Assembly (NCBI GenBank): GCA_041655955.1
Contig: JBBAEN010000002.1
Span: 1 to 64,000, forward strand
Reading direction: 5' to 3'
DNA: 64,000 bases
DNA from: Micavibrio_A sp041655955
GTDB lineage: Bacteria; Pseudomonadota; Alphaproteobacteria; Micavibrionales; Micavibrionaceae
Numbering within the stretch: position 1 is the first letter of the stretch; each line of letters opens with the position of its first letter. A program made the position numbers and the translations under genes. Shown piece after piece: positions 1 to 8,345 of the stretch. A model generated the notes under the pieces. It saw only the letters and a program-made list of their open reading frames with translations. It did no database searches and was not told where the DNA came from.

Positions 1-141
1 AAAGACGCCCCGCCTCCCCGATAATGCGCGTCCGCGCTTCGTGTTCCCCTTATTCATGGTATTTTGCCCCTTCTACCACTTTCTATTCACTCTATTTTAT
101 GATAATCCTAGTTAAACTCCGGTTAATACCTTAGCTGTAAT

Positions 142-1269
142 ATGAACATCATGAAATTTTCGCCATCCAAGGGATTCACGCTCGTCGAAACGGCGCTTGT
201 CATCATTATCGGCGGCGTTTTGATGGCCAGCATGAGTGCGGCCCTCACAAGCTATATCCGGCAGGCAAAGGTCAAGACGACCAATGAGAGAATCGCAATC
301 GCCCATAGTGCGTTGCAGCAATATCTTGATATCAATAAAAAACTTCCCTGCCCCGCTTCGCTGAACGCGCCGCTTGACGATGCCCGCTTTGGCCGCGAGG
401 CGGCGGAAGATTGTTTCGGCAGCGCGCTGGCTGCGGGGACTTTCAGGGCCGGCGCGGGCGATCAGAGGATACGCATCGGCACGCTGCCTGTCCGCAGCCT
501 GAACCTTTCCGACAATCATATCGCTGATGGATGGCATAACCGCTTTATCTATGCGGTTACGGAAAAACTCGCGACGGAAGGAAGCTTTTCCCAGAATGGC
601 GGTTCGATTGCCATTCTCGATTCAAACGATAATTCGGTTGTGTATCCCGACGCCTCCGCCCAATATGTGCTGGTCAGTCAGGGCAACAGCGCGCAAGGGG
701 CCTATAGCGTCAGTGGCGGGCAGGCCGGAACGTGCGACACGACGCGGCTCGACGGGCTTAATTGCAACCATGGGACGACGACGTTCCGCAAGACGCTGGT
801 CACGTCGGATCGCTCCTTTGACGACGTGCTTTACTTCCAGAACGCCACCGCCGATGAAACGTCAATTCCTGCGGGGGCCGTGCTGGCCTTTAATCTCGGA
901 GCCTGCCCCACGGGCTGGGTACCGCTGGGCGACGCGGTGGGCCGCGTCATCGTGGGGTCGGGCAATTATTCCGAAGCCTATACGGCTTCCGGCGGGCGTT
1001 CATGGAGCCATACGCATAATTACATTCTCGGCCAGAAGGGCGGCAATGCGTCATGGCAGATGAACCGGGATGAAATGCCCGCGCATGACCATGCCATGCC
1101 GATGGGCGGCAACGCGTTTGAACAAATCACGACCATGGCTTCGCCGTTCCGCGCCGTGCATGACAATGCAGCGACCGATACGGGCAAAAGGACGTATCAG
1201 AGCGGCGGCAACCAGCCCCATGAAAACAGGCAGCCCTATCTTGCCCTGCTTTATTGCGTCAAAGCATGA
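142..1269 (+). CDS. Type IV pilin-like protein with C-terminal phage tail-collar-like domain
   Basis: A 375-residue prepilin-like protein. Residues 11-16 read G-FTLVE, a classic prepilin peptidase site (cleavage after Gly11, Glu at +5), followed by one hydrophobic helix to about residue 38, so it is expected to be exported and assembled into a pilus or pseudopilus. The middle (about 45-235) is shared with the prepilin at 4517-5683: both have a CPAS segment, an R-I-G-x-x-P-V motif, a DG-x-x-N/K-R segment and a S-x-G-x-x-GAY stretch. The last 135 residues differ: PAGAV, CPTGW, then two His-rich turns (HTHN, HDHAMPMGG) are typical of phage tail-collar/tip domains. The start is the first ATG after an AT-rich stretch; no strong Shine-Dalgarno is visible. 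The pilin call is secure, the collar call fairly secure, the role (minor, possibly tip pilin) inferred. Confidence 0.8.
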   Translation: MNIMKFSPSKGFTLVETALVIIIGGVLMASMSAALTSYIRQAKVKTTNERIAIAHSALQQYLDINKKLPCPASLNAPLDDARFGREAAEDCFGSALAAGTFRAGAGDQRIRIGTLPVRSLNLSDNHIADGWHNRFIYAVTEKLATEGSFSQNGGSIAILDSNDNSVVYPDASAQYVLVSQGNSAQGAYSVSGGQAGTCDTTRLDGLNCNHGTTTFRKTLVTSDRSFDDVLYFQNATADETSIPAGAVLAFNLGACPTGWVPLGDAVGRVIVGSGNYSEAYTASGGRSWSHTHNYILGQKGGNASWQMNRDEMPAHDHAMPMGGNAFEQITTMASPFRAVHDNAATDTGKRTYQSGGNQPHENRQPYLALLYCVKA

Positions 1270-1375
1270 CACTATACGGCTTTTGCGGGTTTGCCGCGGG
1301 ACGGTTCCATCGGCTTTAGCGGAATTCTTCCGGCAATCATCCGCTAACCGGCTGAAAAATCATTCAATCTAGCGT

Positions 1376-1404
1376 TTGACAAGGTGCGGCGCTTACGATA
1401 AAAA
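1376..1404 (+). promoter_or_regulatory. Candidate sigma-70 promoter of tRNA-Leu
   Basis: A perfect TTGACA (1376-1381) is followed after 17 bp by TAAAAA (1399-1404), a partial -10 match. It would start transcription about 12 nt before the tRNA. Seen in sequence; activity inferred. Confidence 0.45.
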
Positions 1405-1422
1405 CACTCCACACTTCACTTT

Positions 1423-1509
1423 GCCCAAGTGGTGGAATTGGTAGACGCGCCAGCTTCAGGTGCTGGTGTCCGCAAGGACGTGGAGGTTCGAGTCCTCTCT
1501 TGGGCACCA
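1423..1509 (+). tRNA. tRNA-Leu (CAG)
   Basis: An 87-nt tRNA. The acceptor stem GCCCAAG (1423-1429) pairs with CUUGGGC (1499-1505), followed by discriminator A and an encoded CCA (1507-1509). The anticodon arm CCAGC/GCUGG encloses a 7-nt loop with anticodon CAG at 1457-1459. A long variable arm (GUCCGCAAGGAC) marks a class II tRNA, as expected for leucine, and the T arm has GGUUCGAGUC. It is flanked by the two surface-protein genes. Confidence 0.97.
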
Positions 1510-1609
1510 TCCCCATCCTTAATCTCCCTCAAACCATGCCGTTATATCCGCCGCCGCCGCAGCGCAGGATATGCGTGTTAAGCCGCGCTTAACCAATAAA
1601 AATAATGAA

Positions 1610-1637
1610 TGAATTTATTCGGCATAAGAAGTATAAT
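1610..1637 (+). promoter_or_regulatory. Candidate promoter upstream of the propeller-repeat gene
   Basis: A perfect TATAAT lies at 1632-1637, with a weak -35-like TGAATT at 1610-1615 (16-bp spacer). It would give a leader of roughly 115 nt before the TTG start at 1762. Only the -10 element is convincing. Confidence 0.35.
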
Positions 1638-1761
1638 GGTAGATGCGCGCGGGTTTAAACAAGGGCGATCTTAAACACTCAATCAGCCCGGCCATGAGGC
1701 ATCCGCGTAAACAGGACGGCGAAGATTCCTGTGAACGCATACCATAAATGCTGGGGGCATT

Positions 1762-4458
1762 TTGAGCAGATCTTTATATTTAGCGGCATTTATATTTATC
1801 CTCTCCGGCCTGTCAGCCTTTGCCGCCGATCAGCATCTCGTCCCTGTCGGCAATACGGTCACGATTGACGAACACGGCCAATGCCGCGAGGTAACCAATC
1901 CGGCGGGCCAGCCCGGCACGCGGATGGTTCCGACCAAAACCGCGCCCGAATGGCAAAGCGTCATCGACAATCCCAATGCGCTAACATTGGCGGCATGCGG
2001 CCCTGACTGCTCAACAGCGGGGACCAACTGGACAGCCCGCGCCGCGCCTCAAAATAACAGCTGGTATAATGTGGTCTATGGCAACGGCCTGTTCGTCGCC
2101 GTGGCCAACAACGGCACCAACCGCGTCATGACCTCACCAGACGGCGTGAACTGGACAGTCCGCTCCTCGCCAAGTAACCCATGGCGAAAGGTAGCTTATG
2201 GGGATGGTCTGTTCGTCGCCGTGTCAGGGAGTTCCGGCACCAATCATAACATGACCTCGCCAGACGGCATCAACTGGACAAACCGCGCTATTCCAACGGG
2301 GAGTCCGCGCGCGATTACCTATGGCAACGGCTTGTTCGTGGTTACAACAGACTCCGGCGCCAACCGCGTCATAACATCACCGGACGGTATCAACTGGACA
2401 GCCCGTGCCGCGGCGGAAAATAATTCATGGGAAGCTATAACCTATGGCAACGGCCTGTTCGTCGCAGCGGCTACTAGCGGCACCAACCGCATCATGACCT
2501 CGCCGGACGGCGTATCATGGACGGCCCGCGCAGCGCCGCAAAATAATTCATGGGAAGCTATAACCTATGGCGGCGGCATGTTCGTTGCGGTGGCATCTGA
2601 CGGCACCAACCGCATCATGACCTCGCCGGACGGCGTAAACTGGACAGCCCGCGCTGCGGCTGAAAATAACAGCTGGTATAACGTGACCTATGGCAACGGC
2701 CTGTTCGTTGCAGTTGCATCCAGCGGCACCAACCGCATCATGACTTCACCGGACGGCATAAACTGGACAGCCCGCGCTGCGCCGCAAAATAATTCATGGG
2801 AAGCTATAGCTTATGGTGACGGCCTGTTCGTTGCGGTTGCATCCAGCGGCACCAACCGCATCATGACCTCGGAATGCGGCGGCGGCTGCCATGACACATG
2901 GACGCCGCGCAACACGAACAGGGTTTGGCAATCTATTACCTCTTCTGCGAACGGCATGAAGCTTGTCGCCGTTGTAAATGGCGGCCGTATCTTCACTTCA
3001 GCCGATGGCGGCACGACCTGGCCGGTACGTGAAAGCAGCAGGGATTGGTGGGGCGTCGCCTCGTCTTCGGACGGCACAAAGCTCGTTGCGACAGTCAGCG
3101 GTGGGCAGATCTACACCTCGGCTGATAGCGGCGCAACATGGACAGCGCGCGACAGCAACAGGGATTGGCGCGGCGTGGCATCCTCTGCGGACGGCACGAA
3201 GCTTGTCGCAACCGTCACCGGCGGACAGATTTATACTTCCACGAATAGCGGCGCGTCATGGACGGCGCGCGACAGCAACCGGAACTGGCGATGGGTAGCC
3301 TCATCCTCGGACGGGACAAAGCTTGTCGCGGCCGTATGGGAAGGCCAGCTTTATACCTCGACAAATAGCGGAGCTACATGGACGGCGCGCGACAGCAACA
3401 GGCAATGGTTCGCCGTTGCCTCCTCTGCGGATGGCACGAAACTCGTCGCTACGGAATATGGGGGACGGATTTACACATCGACGAATAGCGGCGCGTCATG
3501 GACGCCGCGTGAGAGCAGCCGGGGCTGGCGGGACGTCGCTTCGTCTGCGGACGGCGTCAAGCTTGCCGCAACCACATGGGAAGGCCGGATTTATATCTCC
3601 ACCGACAGCGGCGTGACGTGGACACCGCGCGAGAGCGCCCGCAACTGGTGGGGCATCGCCTCGTCGGCAGACGGCTCCAGGCTTGTCGCAGGCGTGGATG
3701 GCGGGCAGCTTTATACGTCGGAATGCGGGGGTGGCAGTAGCTGTGGCGGCGTAGTGGTCGGTGACTATTGTTGGTATGCAGGAAACTATGGGCAATCCTG
3801 TACGCAAGCCTGTGCATCGCGCGGCGGGGTAGTAAATATAGTTGGAACGCGTGATTTTGCGGGTTCGGGCGGTACATTGGCGAACTGCTCGGCAGTTTCG
3901 CAGGCATTGGTAGGCCAGGCAGCGCAAGAAGCCCCCCCTTTCTATCCTACCCCTTACTCTCCTATAACTAACCTTGGCTGTTCTACATCGCCTGATACCG
4001 GCCCTATCCGTATCGGTTCCGTAACAACAGACAATGCCTCCAGTCCCTCTTTGCTCCGCTTCTGCGCTTGTGACAACACTGACCCCCCAGACCCAAGCCA
4101 TGATTTGGTCTTCTTCCAGCACTCCTCCGCGCAATGCACGGCGGCAGGCGGCACGGTAATTACATCCGGCAGTAACAAGTTTTGCCGCTTTAATCAGGCG
4201 TCATGCCCTTCGGGATGGACGCCTTATTTGAATTGGACCACGTATGGGGGCCAAACCTGTACCGGAAACTGCGGGTATGGGGATGGCTATGGAGCCGGGA
4301 TGGATACTAGCACTTGCTATACCGGTGTCAGGGCTTGGGCTAATAGTGCGACCAGGCCGTCCTGTGTGTATTCTTTGATGATGGGCTCGGGCGAGGCTTA
4401 CTATTGCGGCACCAACACATGTTTCTCCGATATCGTAACGCAACGTGGATGCTATTAG
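1762..4458 (+). CDS. Secreted double seven-repeat (propeller-like) protein, putative adhesin
   Basis: 898 residues with a Sec signal peptide (about 1-22, ending AFAA). Residues 30-60 carry a module (TVTIDEHGQCREVTNPAG) that recurs in a remnant near 11.1-11.3 kb. Residues about 88-373 hold seven 40-residue units of the type W-x-x-x-x-YG-x-GLFVAV...NR-x-MTSPDG-x-NWT. Residues about 378-655 hold seven related units of the type W-x-x-VASS-x-DGTKLVA...G-x-IYTS...W. Both blocks close with the same TSECGGG. Seven units each fits two seven-bladed beta-propellers of the BNR/WD-like kind. The last 240 residues are Cys- and Gly-rich and unrecognised. Translation starts at TTG after a GGGGG run. Sitting between two prepilins, it is plausibly a pilus-associated adhesin; binding specificity is unknown. 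Confidence 0.75.
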   Translation: MSRSLYLAAFIFILSGLSAFAADQHLVPVGNTVTIDEHGQCREVTNPAGQPGTRMVPTKTAPEWQSVIDNPNALTLAACGPDCSTAGTNWTARAAPQNNSWYNVVYGNGLFVAVANNGTNRVMTSPDGVNWTVRSSPSNPWRKVAYGDGLFVAVSGSSGTNHNMTSPDGINWTNRAIPTGSPRAITYGNGLFVVTTDSGANRVITSPDGINWTARAAAENNSWEAITYGNGLFVAAATSGTNRIMTSPDGVSWTARAAPQNNSWEAITYGGGMFVAVASDGTNRIMTSPDGVNWTARAAAENNSWYNVTYGNGLFVAVASSGTNRIMTSPDGINWTARAAPQNNSWEAIAYGDGLFVAVASSGTNRIMTSECGGGCHDTWTPRNTNRVWQSITSSANGMKLVAVVNGGRIFTSADGGTTWPVRESSRDWWGVASSSDGTKLVATVSGGQIYTSADSGATWTARDSNRDWRGVASSADGTKLVATVTGGQIYTSTNSGASWTARDSNRNWRWVASSSDGTKLVAAVWEGQLYTSTNSGATWTARDSNRQWFAVASSADGTKLVATEYGGRIYTSTNSGASWTPRESSRGWRDVASSADGVKLAATTWEGRIYISTDSGVTWTPRESARNWWGIASSADGSRLVAGVDGGQLYTSECGGGSSCGGVVVGDYCWYAGNYGQSCTQACASRGGVVNIVGTRDFAGSGGTLANCSAVSQALVGQAAQEAPPFYPTPYSPITNLGCSTSPDTGPIRIGSVTTDNASSPSLLRFCACDNTDPPDPSHDLVFFQHSSAQCTAAGGTVITSGSNKFCRFNQASCPSGWTPYLNWTTYGGQTCTGNCGYGDGYGAGMDTSTCYTGVRAWANSATRPSCVYSLMMGSGEAYYCGTNTCFSDIVTQRGCY

Positions 4459-4516
4459 GCTATCAGGCAATTTGGAAATAAAAATCGAATAAATAAATCC
4501 GGAAAGAGGGGGATAG

Positions 4517-5683
4517 ATGTGCGGAGATATCAATAGCAAGAGCAAGGGATTTTCACTGATTGAATTATCTGTCGTCCTCGTCTTGATCGGCCTTCTGATG
4601 GCTGGCGCGGTGTCGGCTTTCTCACTCCACCTCAAGCGGCAGCAGGTCGTCGCGACAAAATCCAACCTGACCGCCGCCATCGACGCTATCGCCGCGTTCC
4701 GCGACAAGAACGGCTATTATCCTTGTCCCGCCTCAGGCACGGCCACGCCGCCCGTCGCAACGGATTGCGCCGCCGCAACGGCGCCTGCGGGAACGGCCAC
4801 TGCCTCAACCGCGACGGGGCAAAGAGTCCGCATCGGCGTCGTCCCCGTTTCCGCCCCGAACAAGGACGGGAACATGGTGCAAATCCTGCGCGGGGAGCAG
4901 GCCGTCGATGGTTTCAAGAACAGGCTCGCCTATGCCGTCGTGCAGACCATGGCGACCACGCCCGAAGCCTATAAAACCGCGGGAGCAGGCTCCATCGTCA
5001 TCAAGGACTCCAACAACCTGTCCGGCGCGCCGCTTCATGAGGAAGCCGCTTTCATCGTTTTCAGCCACGGCCCTGACGGTGCGGGCGCCTATACCGCATC
5101 CGGCGCGCTGAACGCGCCCTGCAACACGTCCTCGATTGACGGCGAAAACTGCAACGGCGATGCAATCTTCGCCGATAATTCCCTCGGGCCGCGCAGCCTG
5201 ACAGGAGGCAACGACAACTATGACGACTTTGTCGGAACGGCCGCACTGACACAGACGGAAAACACCGCAGGCGTCATCACGGGTACGGTTTTCCTGACAG
5301 GGCCAGCCACTCACGCGGGGGGAGGGGCAGGAGTATCGGCAGGAGGCATTTCTAACGCGGTAAGCAGCTGGGGAGATATCCGCACACGGCAGGTTGTGGT
5401 GGGCAAATATAGCTACGGACTTATGATTACCTGTCCGGGCGGCAAACCGACAATGCTGTCTTACGGAACAAATACCATGAATTATAGTGAGGGGCAGGCC
5501 AGCCTGACCGGTGTGTTTGTAACATCCGCCCTGTGGGCCTGCGTTCAGGATGGCTCTGGCTCCAACAGCCTGCTCTTAACTTCTCTTACTGAAGGTTTTA
5601 CGAAAGATGTGTGTCCCCCCAGGATAGCGCTTGCCGGCACATCGTGCAGCGCTTTCAAGGATTTTTTCGATGAAGAGGAATAG
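4517..5683 (+). CDS. Type IV pilin-like protein
   Basis: A 388-residue prepilin-like protein. The N-terminus MCGDINSKSKG-FSLIE gives a prepilin peptidase site after Gly11 with Glu at +5 and a hydrophobic helix to about residue 35. The central region is paralogous to the 142-1269 product (CPAS, VRIGVVPVSA, VDGFKNRLAYAV, a NYDDF segment in both), but the C-terminus lacks the tail-collar motifs and instead has scattered Cys residues. The ATG follows a purine-rich AGAGGGGG. It begins 58 bp after the repeat protein, so the two are probably cotranscribed. Its likely role is a minor pilin; which pilus or secretion system it serves is not shown here. Confidence 0.78.
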   Translation: MCGDINSKSKGFSLIELSVVLVLIGLLMAGAVSAFSLHLKRQQVVATKSNLTAAIDAIAAFRDKNGYYPCPASGTATPPVATDCAAATAPAGTATASTATGQRVRIGVVPVSAPNKDGNMVQILRGEQAVDGFKNRLAYAVVQTMATTPEAYKTAGAGSIVIKDSNNLSGAPLHEEAAFIVFSHGPDGAGAYTASGALNAPCNTSSIDGENCNGDAIFADNSLGPRSLTGGNDNYDDFVGTAALTQTENTAGVITGTVFLTGPATHAGGGAGVSAGGISNAVSSWGDIRTRQVVVGKYSYGLMITCPGGKPTMLSYGTNTMNYSEGQASLTGVFVTSALWACVQDGSGSNSLLLTSLTEGFTKDVCPPRIALAGTSCSAFKDFFDEEE

Positions 5684-6061
5684 ACCGTTTGCGGGCGGAT
5701 AAAGCCCGCGCTTGGCGCGTAATTTTTCGCGGCCGGGTATTTTCCCGCGCGGTATCCGCATGGTTGCGTCGCCGCGCGGATTGCCGTCAGCGTCAGGCGG
5801 AGGCTTAAAGCCTCGTATCCGGTGACGGAGAGTTCTTGCAAGCTCTTTTCCGGCCCGCTAGTCGCCAGCTTGAGCAAGGGCGGCAATCCCCCCCATCCGT
5901 GCAATCGGCAAGAGAGATGGCTCTGTTCTTTAAATCAGTGATTTAAATAATATACTCCGGCGGCGGACGGAAAGGCCCGCCCTGCCGGTAATTCCGCCAA
6001 AGTGCGGTAAAATCATATTTCCGCCTTTATTCGGGCGTGATTCTCTTTTAACAATGGGGGT
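5684..6061. other. Intergenic region, no convincing gene
   Basis: 378 bp between the prepilin and the lolA-like gene. Open frames cross it on the minus strand, but none has a credible start plus Shine-Dalgarno or a recognisable product. The only clear structure is a palindrome next to a -10-like element near the right end, listed separately. Confidence 0.5.
5929..5956 (+). promoter_or_regulatory. Palindrome plus -10-like element upstream of lolA-recR
   Basis: TTTAAATCA (5929-5937) and TGATTTAAA (5939-5947) form a perfect 9-bp inverted repeat around one base, immediately followed by TATACT (5951-5956). The palindrome would cover the spacer and -35 region of a promoter with that -10, as expected of a repressor operator. 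No regulator gene adjoins it. The structure is seen; the function is inferred. Confidence 0.35.
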
Positions 6062-6685
6062 ATGAAGCGATTTATTTATGCCGTTTTTACAGTGGCCCTT
6101 GGCGCGGGTCTTTTCATGGCTCCGGCCCCGGCGGCGGCGCAAATCAAGGATCCGGAAGTCAAAAAGGCCGAAGCCTATTTGCAGGGCCTGACCACGGCGC
6201 AGGCGGAGTTCATCCAGACCTCGACGCTCGGCGCGCGGCTTTCGGGGACGTTCTATTTGAACCGTCCGGGGCGGATGCGCTTTGATTATAACGAGGTCGA
6301 GGATTTCATCGTCGCCGACGGCTATTTCGTTTATTTCTATGATTCCCAGATCGGATCGCAAAGCAACGCGCCGATCGGCCAGACCCTCGCCGATTTTTTG
6401 CTGCGCAAGGATTTGCGGCTGGACGGCGATTTGCGGGTCGTGAAGCTTTTCAAGAAAAACGGCTATATCTCCCTCACGATCGTGCAGGAGGACAACCCGT
6501 CCGCGGGCGAGGTCGAGCTGATTTTCTCCGAAGTCCCCTATCAGCTCAACCGCTGGCGGGTGCGCGACGCGCAGGGCGAAACGACCGAGGTCGTCTTGAA
6601 GAATTTCCGCACCGGCATGAAGTTCAAGGATCCGAAGCTGTTCGGCTATCACGATCCCAAAGGCCGCCAGCAATTCAACAATTAG
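6062..6685 (+). CDS. lolA: LolA-like outer-membrane lipoprotein carrier family protein
   Basis: 207 residues with a signal peptide (about 1-26, ending AAAQ), hence periplasmic. The mature part has the LolA layout: a helical TTAQAEFIQTS opening, then SGTFYLNRPGRMRFDY, a near-exact form of the family's 'F-x-Q-x-RPG-x-x-R-x-x-Y' core, then alternating beta strands (DGYFVYFYD, ADFLLRKD). In the Lol pathway LolA shuttles lipoproteins from LolCDE to the outer membrane; some alphaproteobacterial paralogues may act on other amphipaths. It lies 30 bp upstream of recR and probably shares its transcript. Family assignment is good; exact substrate is inferred. Confidence 0.82.
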   Translation: MKRFIYAVFTVALGAGLFMAPAPAAAQIKDPEVKKAEAYLQGLTTAQAEFIQTSTLGARLSGTFYLNRPGRMRFDYNEVEDFIVADGYFVYFYDSQIGSQSNAPIGQTLADFLLRKDLRLDGDLRVVKLFKKNGYISLTIVQEDNPSAGEVELIFSEVPYQLNRWRVRDAQGETTEVVLKNFRTGMKFKDPKLFGYHDPKGRQQFNN

Positions 6686-6715
6686 AAACCGCCCGCGGGG
6701 GGAGGCACAGCCGCA

Positions 6716-7585
6716 ATGTTTGATGGCCCTTTGGAGCTTTTGGTGCGCAGGCTCGCCGCCCTTCCGGGGCTTGGCGGGCGGTCGGCGCGGCGCATCGCCC
6801 TCCATCTTCTCGGCGCGAAAGACGCCAGGCTCCAGCCGCTCATCGACGCGCTGGAAGAAGCCGCGCAATCCATCACGGCCTGCACGGTTTGCGGCAATCT
6901 CGATTCCTCCGACCCTTGCCGCATTTGCTGCGATCCCGCCCGCGACAAGGGCGTCCTCTGCGTTCTCGCCTCCGTTGCCGATTTATGGGCGGTCGAGCGC
7001 ACCCAGAGCTTCAAGGGGCAATATCACGTTCTGGGCGGCGTGCTGTCCGCCCTCGACGATGTCGGGCCGGACAATCTGGCGATAGAGCCGTTGCTGGCCC
7101 GCCTGCGCGGCGGCGCGGTGAGTGGAAGTAGGATGAGTGAAAGCGGGGGGAGCGGAACCAGCGCCGGCACTGGCAGGGCCGGTGAAGACAGGGAGGACGC
7201 GGGCAGCGCCAGCAAAGACGGGGCGGGCGATAAAACCGCCGCGGCGGACGGCTTTGCGCAACCCCCGTTTGCGGATCCGTTTGCGGGCGGATTTTCCGGC
7301 GCGCATACAGGCACGCCTTCAGATCCGTCCCCGAACCCCTTCTATAATGACGGCTATAATGACGGCCCCAATACGGCGCCGAACCCGCACCCCATAAGGG
7401 AAGTCGTCCTCGCCCTGCCCGCCACGGTGGACGGGCAATCGACGGCCCATTACCTGATCGACAGGATGGAAGGGCTGGACATCCATATCACCCGCCTTGC
7501 CCACGGCGTTCCGGTGGGCGGCGCGCTGGAGTTTCTGGACGATTCCACCATTGCGACGGCATTGCGATCCCGCGCGCGGTTTTAA
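6716..7585 (+). CDS. recR: Recombination mediator RecR with large internal insertion
   Basis: RecR works with RecFO to load RecA at gaps. The N-terminal helix-hairpin-helix (LPGLGGRSARRIALHLL, about 17-33), the zinc site C56-x2-C59-x8-C68-x2-C71 and the Toprim start (LCVLASVADLWAVERT, YHVLGGVLSALDDVGP) are intact, as is the C-terminal part (LPATVDGQSTAHYL, PVGGALEF). Between LLARLRGG (about 133) and IREVVLALP (about 227) lie roughly 93 extra residues rich in Gly, Ser, Asp, Pro and Asn, so the protein is 289 residues instead of about 200. The frame stays open through the insertion and both halves are well conserved, so the gene is probably functional with a disordered loop. Confidence 0.93.
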   Translation: MFDGPLELLVRRLAALPGLGGRSARRIALHLLGAKDARLQPLIDALEEAAQSITACTVCGNLDSSDPCRICCDPARDKGVLCVLASVADLWAVERTQSFKGQYHVLGGVLSALDDVGPDNLAIEPLLARLRGGAVSGSRMSESGGSGTSAGTGRAGEDREDAGSASKDGAGDKTAAADGFAQPPFADPFAGGFSGAHTGTPSDPSPNPFYNDGYNDGPNTAPNPHPIREVVLALPATVDGQSTAHYLIDRMEGLDIHITRLAHGVPVGGALEFLDDSTIATALRSRARF

Positions 7586-7819
7586 GGGCGGGCGCGATCT
7601 TTTGCGCGGCAAGGCCCCCGCGATATTCTTCGCGGTTGTAAGTAGCGTCCCGTTAGGCCGCATAATGGCGCTTCCGGCCAATTCTACCAGCGCAATTTAC
7701 ACGGGCCTCAGGGGGCGGAAGCGCATTTTTGTGCGGCGGGGCTATACGGGGAGCCGTGCAGCAAAGTCCCGCAATTATTTTGCGGTTATATTCCGGCACG
7801 CGGCGGCGGCGGGGGACAA

Positions 7820-7848
7820 TAAAAGCCGCGCCGCCGCATGCGGCTTTA
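7820..7848 (-). terminator. Candidate intrinsic terminator after the small phage-like gene
   Basis: On the minus strand AAAGCCGC and GCGGCTTT form an 8-bp stem (7822-7829 with 7840-7847) followed by a short T-rich tail. It lies 25 bp beyond the stop of the gene at 7873-8217. The remainder of 7586-7872, between convergent genes, shows nothing else supportable. Confidence 0.5.
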
Positions 7849-7872
7849 CCCCGCCCGCTGCGCAGGCCCCCC

Positions 7873-8217
7873 TCACTCTTTCTCGGAGATATAGAGAACG
7901 CACTCATCCCCCGCCGCAAGGACGGCGAGATGGGTGCTATGGCTTGATTTTCCGGCCTTTCCGCCATTGATGGCGATGTCGTAATAAACTCCGCCGGGGA
8001 AATAATGGTCGTTTTCGGTGGCGGTAACGTCCGCGCCGCCGGGCCGCACAAAGACAGGCCCCGTGGCATAAAGCCCGACGACTTTCGTCTTTGCGGCAAA
8101 GCCCGCACCATTGCGGGCGGATATGCTTCCCGCCGCAATTTTATGCGCGCCGCCCGCGCGCAGCCGCATGGCGGGAATGGGGTTGCTATCATCATCCTGG
8201 GGTAAAAGCGTGCTCAT
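7873..8217 (-). CDS. Small phage-structural-like protein, unknown function
   Basis: 114 residues starting at an ATG with AAGGAAG about 9 nt upstream. There is no signal peptide or membrane segment. The sequence reads as short beta strands: MRLRAGGAHKIA, YATGPVFVRPGGADVTAT, HYFPGGVYYDIA, THLAVLAAGDECVLYIS. The order 'name-like strand, V-x-V/F-RPGG-x-x-VTAT, PGG, HLAVL' is reminiscent of small accessory structural proteins in tailed phages and tail-like particles, but there are no other phage genes around it. It is bounded on both sides by terminator-like hairpins, so it is probably a single-gene unit. The function is unknown; the coding call rests on start, length and codon pattern. Confidence 0.6.
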   Translation of the reverse strand: MSTLLPQDDDSNPIPAMRLRAGGAHKIAAGSISARNGAGFAAKTKVVGLYATGPVFVRPGGADVTATENDHYFPGGVYYDIAINGGKAGKSSHSTHLAVLAAGDECVLYISEKE

Positions 8218-8248
8218 TGTCGGTTCTTCCTTGGTGTTATGGGTGAAA

Positions 8249-8283
8249 TAAAAAACCGCCGCACCATGGGGGAGGGCGGCGGT
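8249..8283 (-). terminator. Strong terminator-like hairpin just upstream of the small gene
   Basis: ACCGCCGC (8255-8262) pairs with GCGGCGGT (8276-8283); on the minus strand the stem is followed at once by TTTTTTATTT. It ends only about 30 nt before the ATG at 8217, so it either closes a short transcript from 8284-8345 or acts as an attenuator in that gene's leader. Confidence 0.6.
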
Positions 8284-8345
8284 GCAATTCTTTTATCGGG
8301 ATGGCGGTATCTTAACCGCGCTGGCCGGAATTTCCGGCAATCCGG

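Noticed and set aside
142..1269. Prophage remnant because of the tail-collar domain
   Set aside because: The protein starts as a true prepilin and has a prepilin paralogue next door; no phage structural, replication or integration gene is present.
1762..4458. CRISPR-like or intergenic DNA repeats
   Set aside because: The repeats are in-frame coding units of about 40 residues with conserved hydrophobic pattern, not spacer-repeat arrays.
5545..5904. A 119-codon minus-strand frame
   Set aside because: Overlaps the 3' end of the prepilin gene and lacks a credible start or recognisable product.
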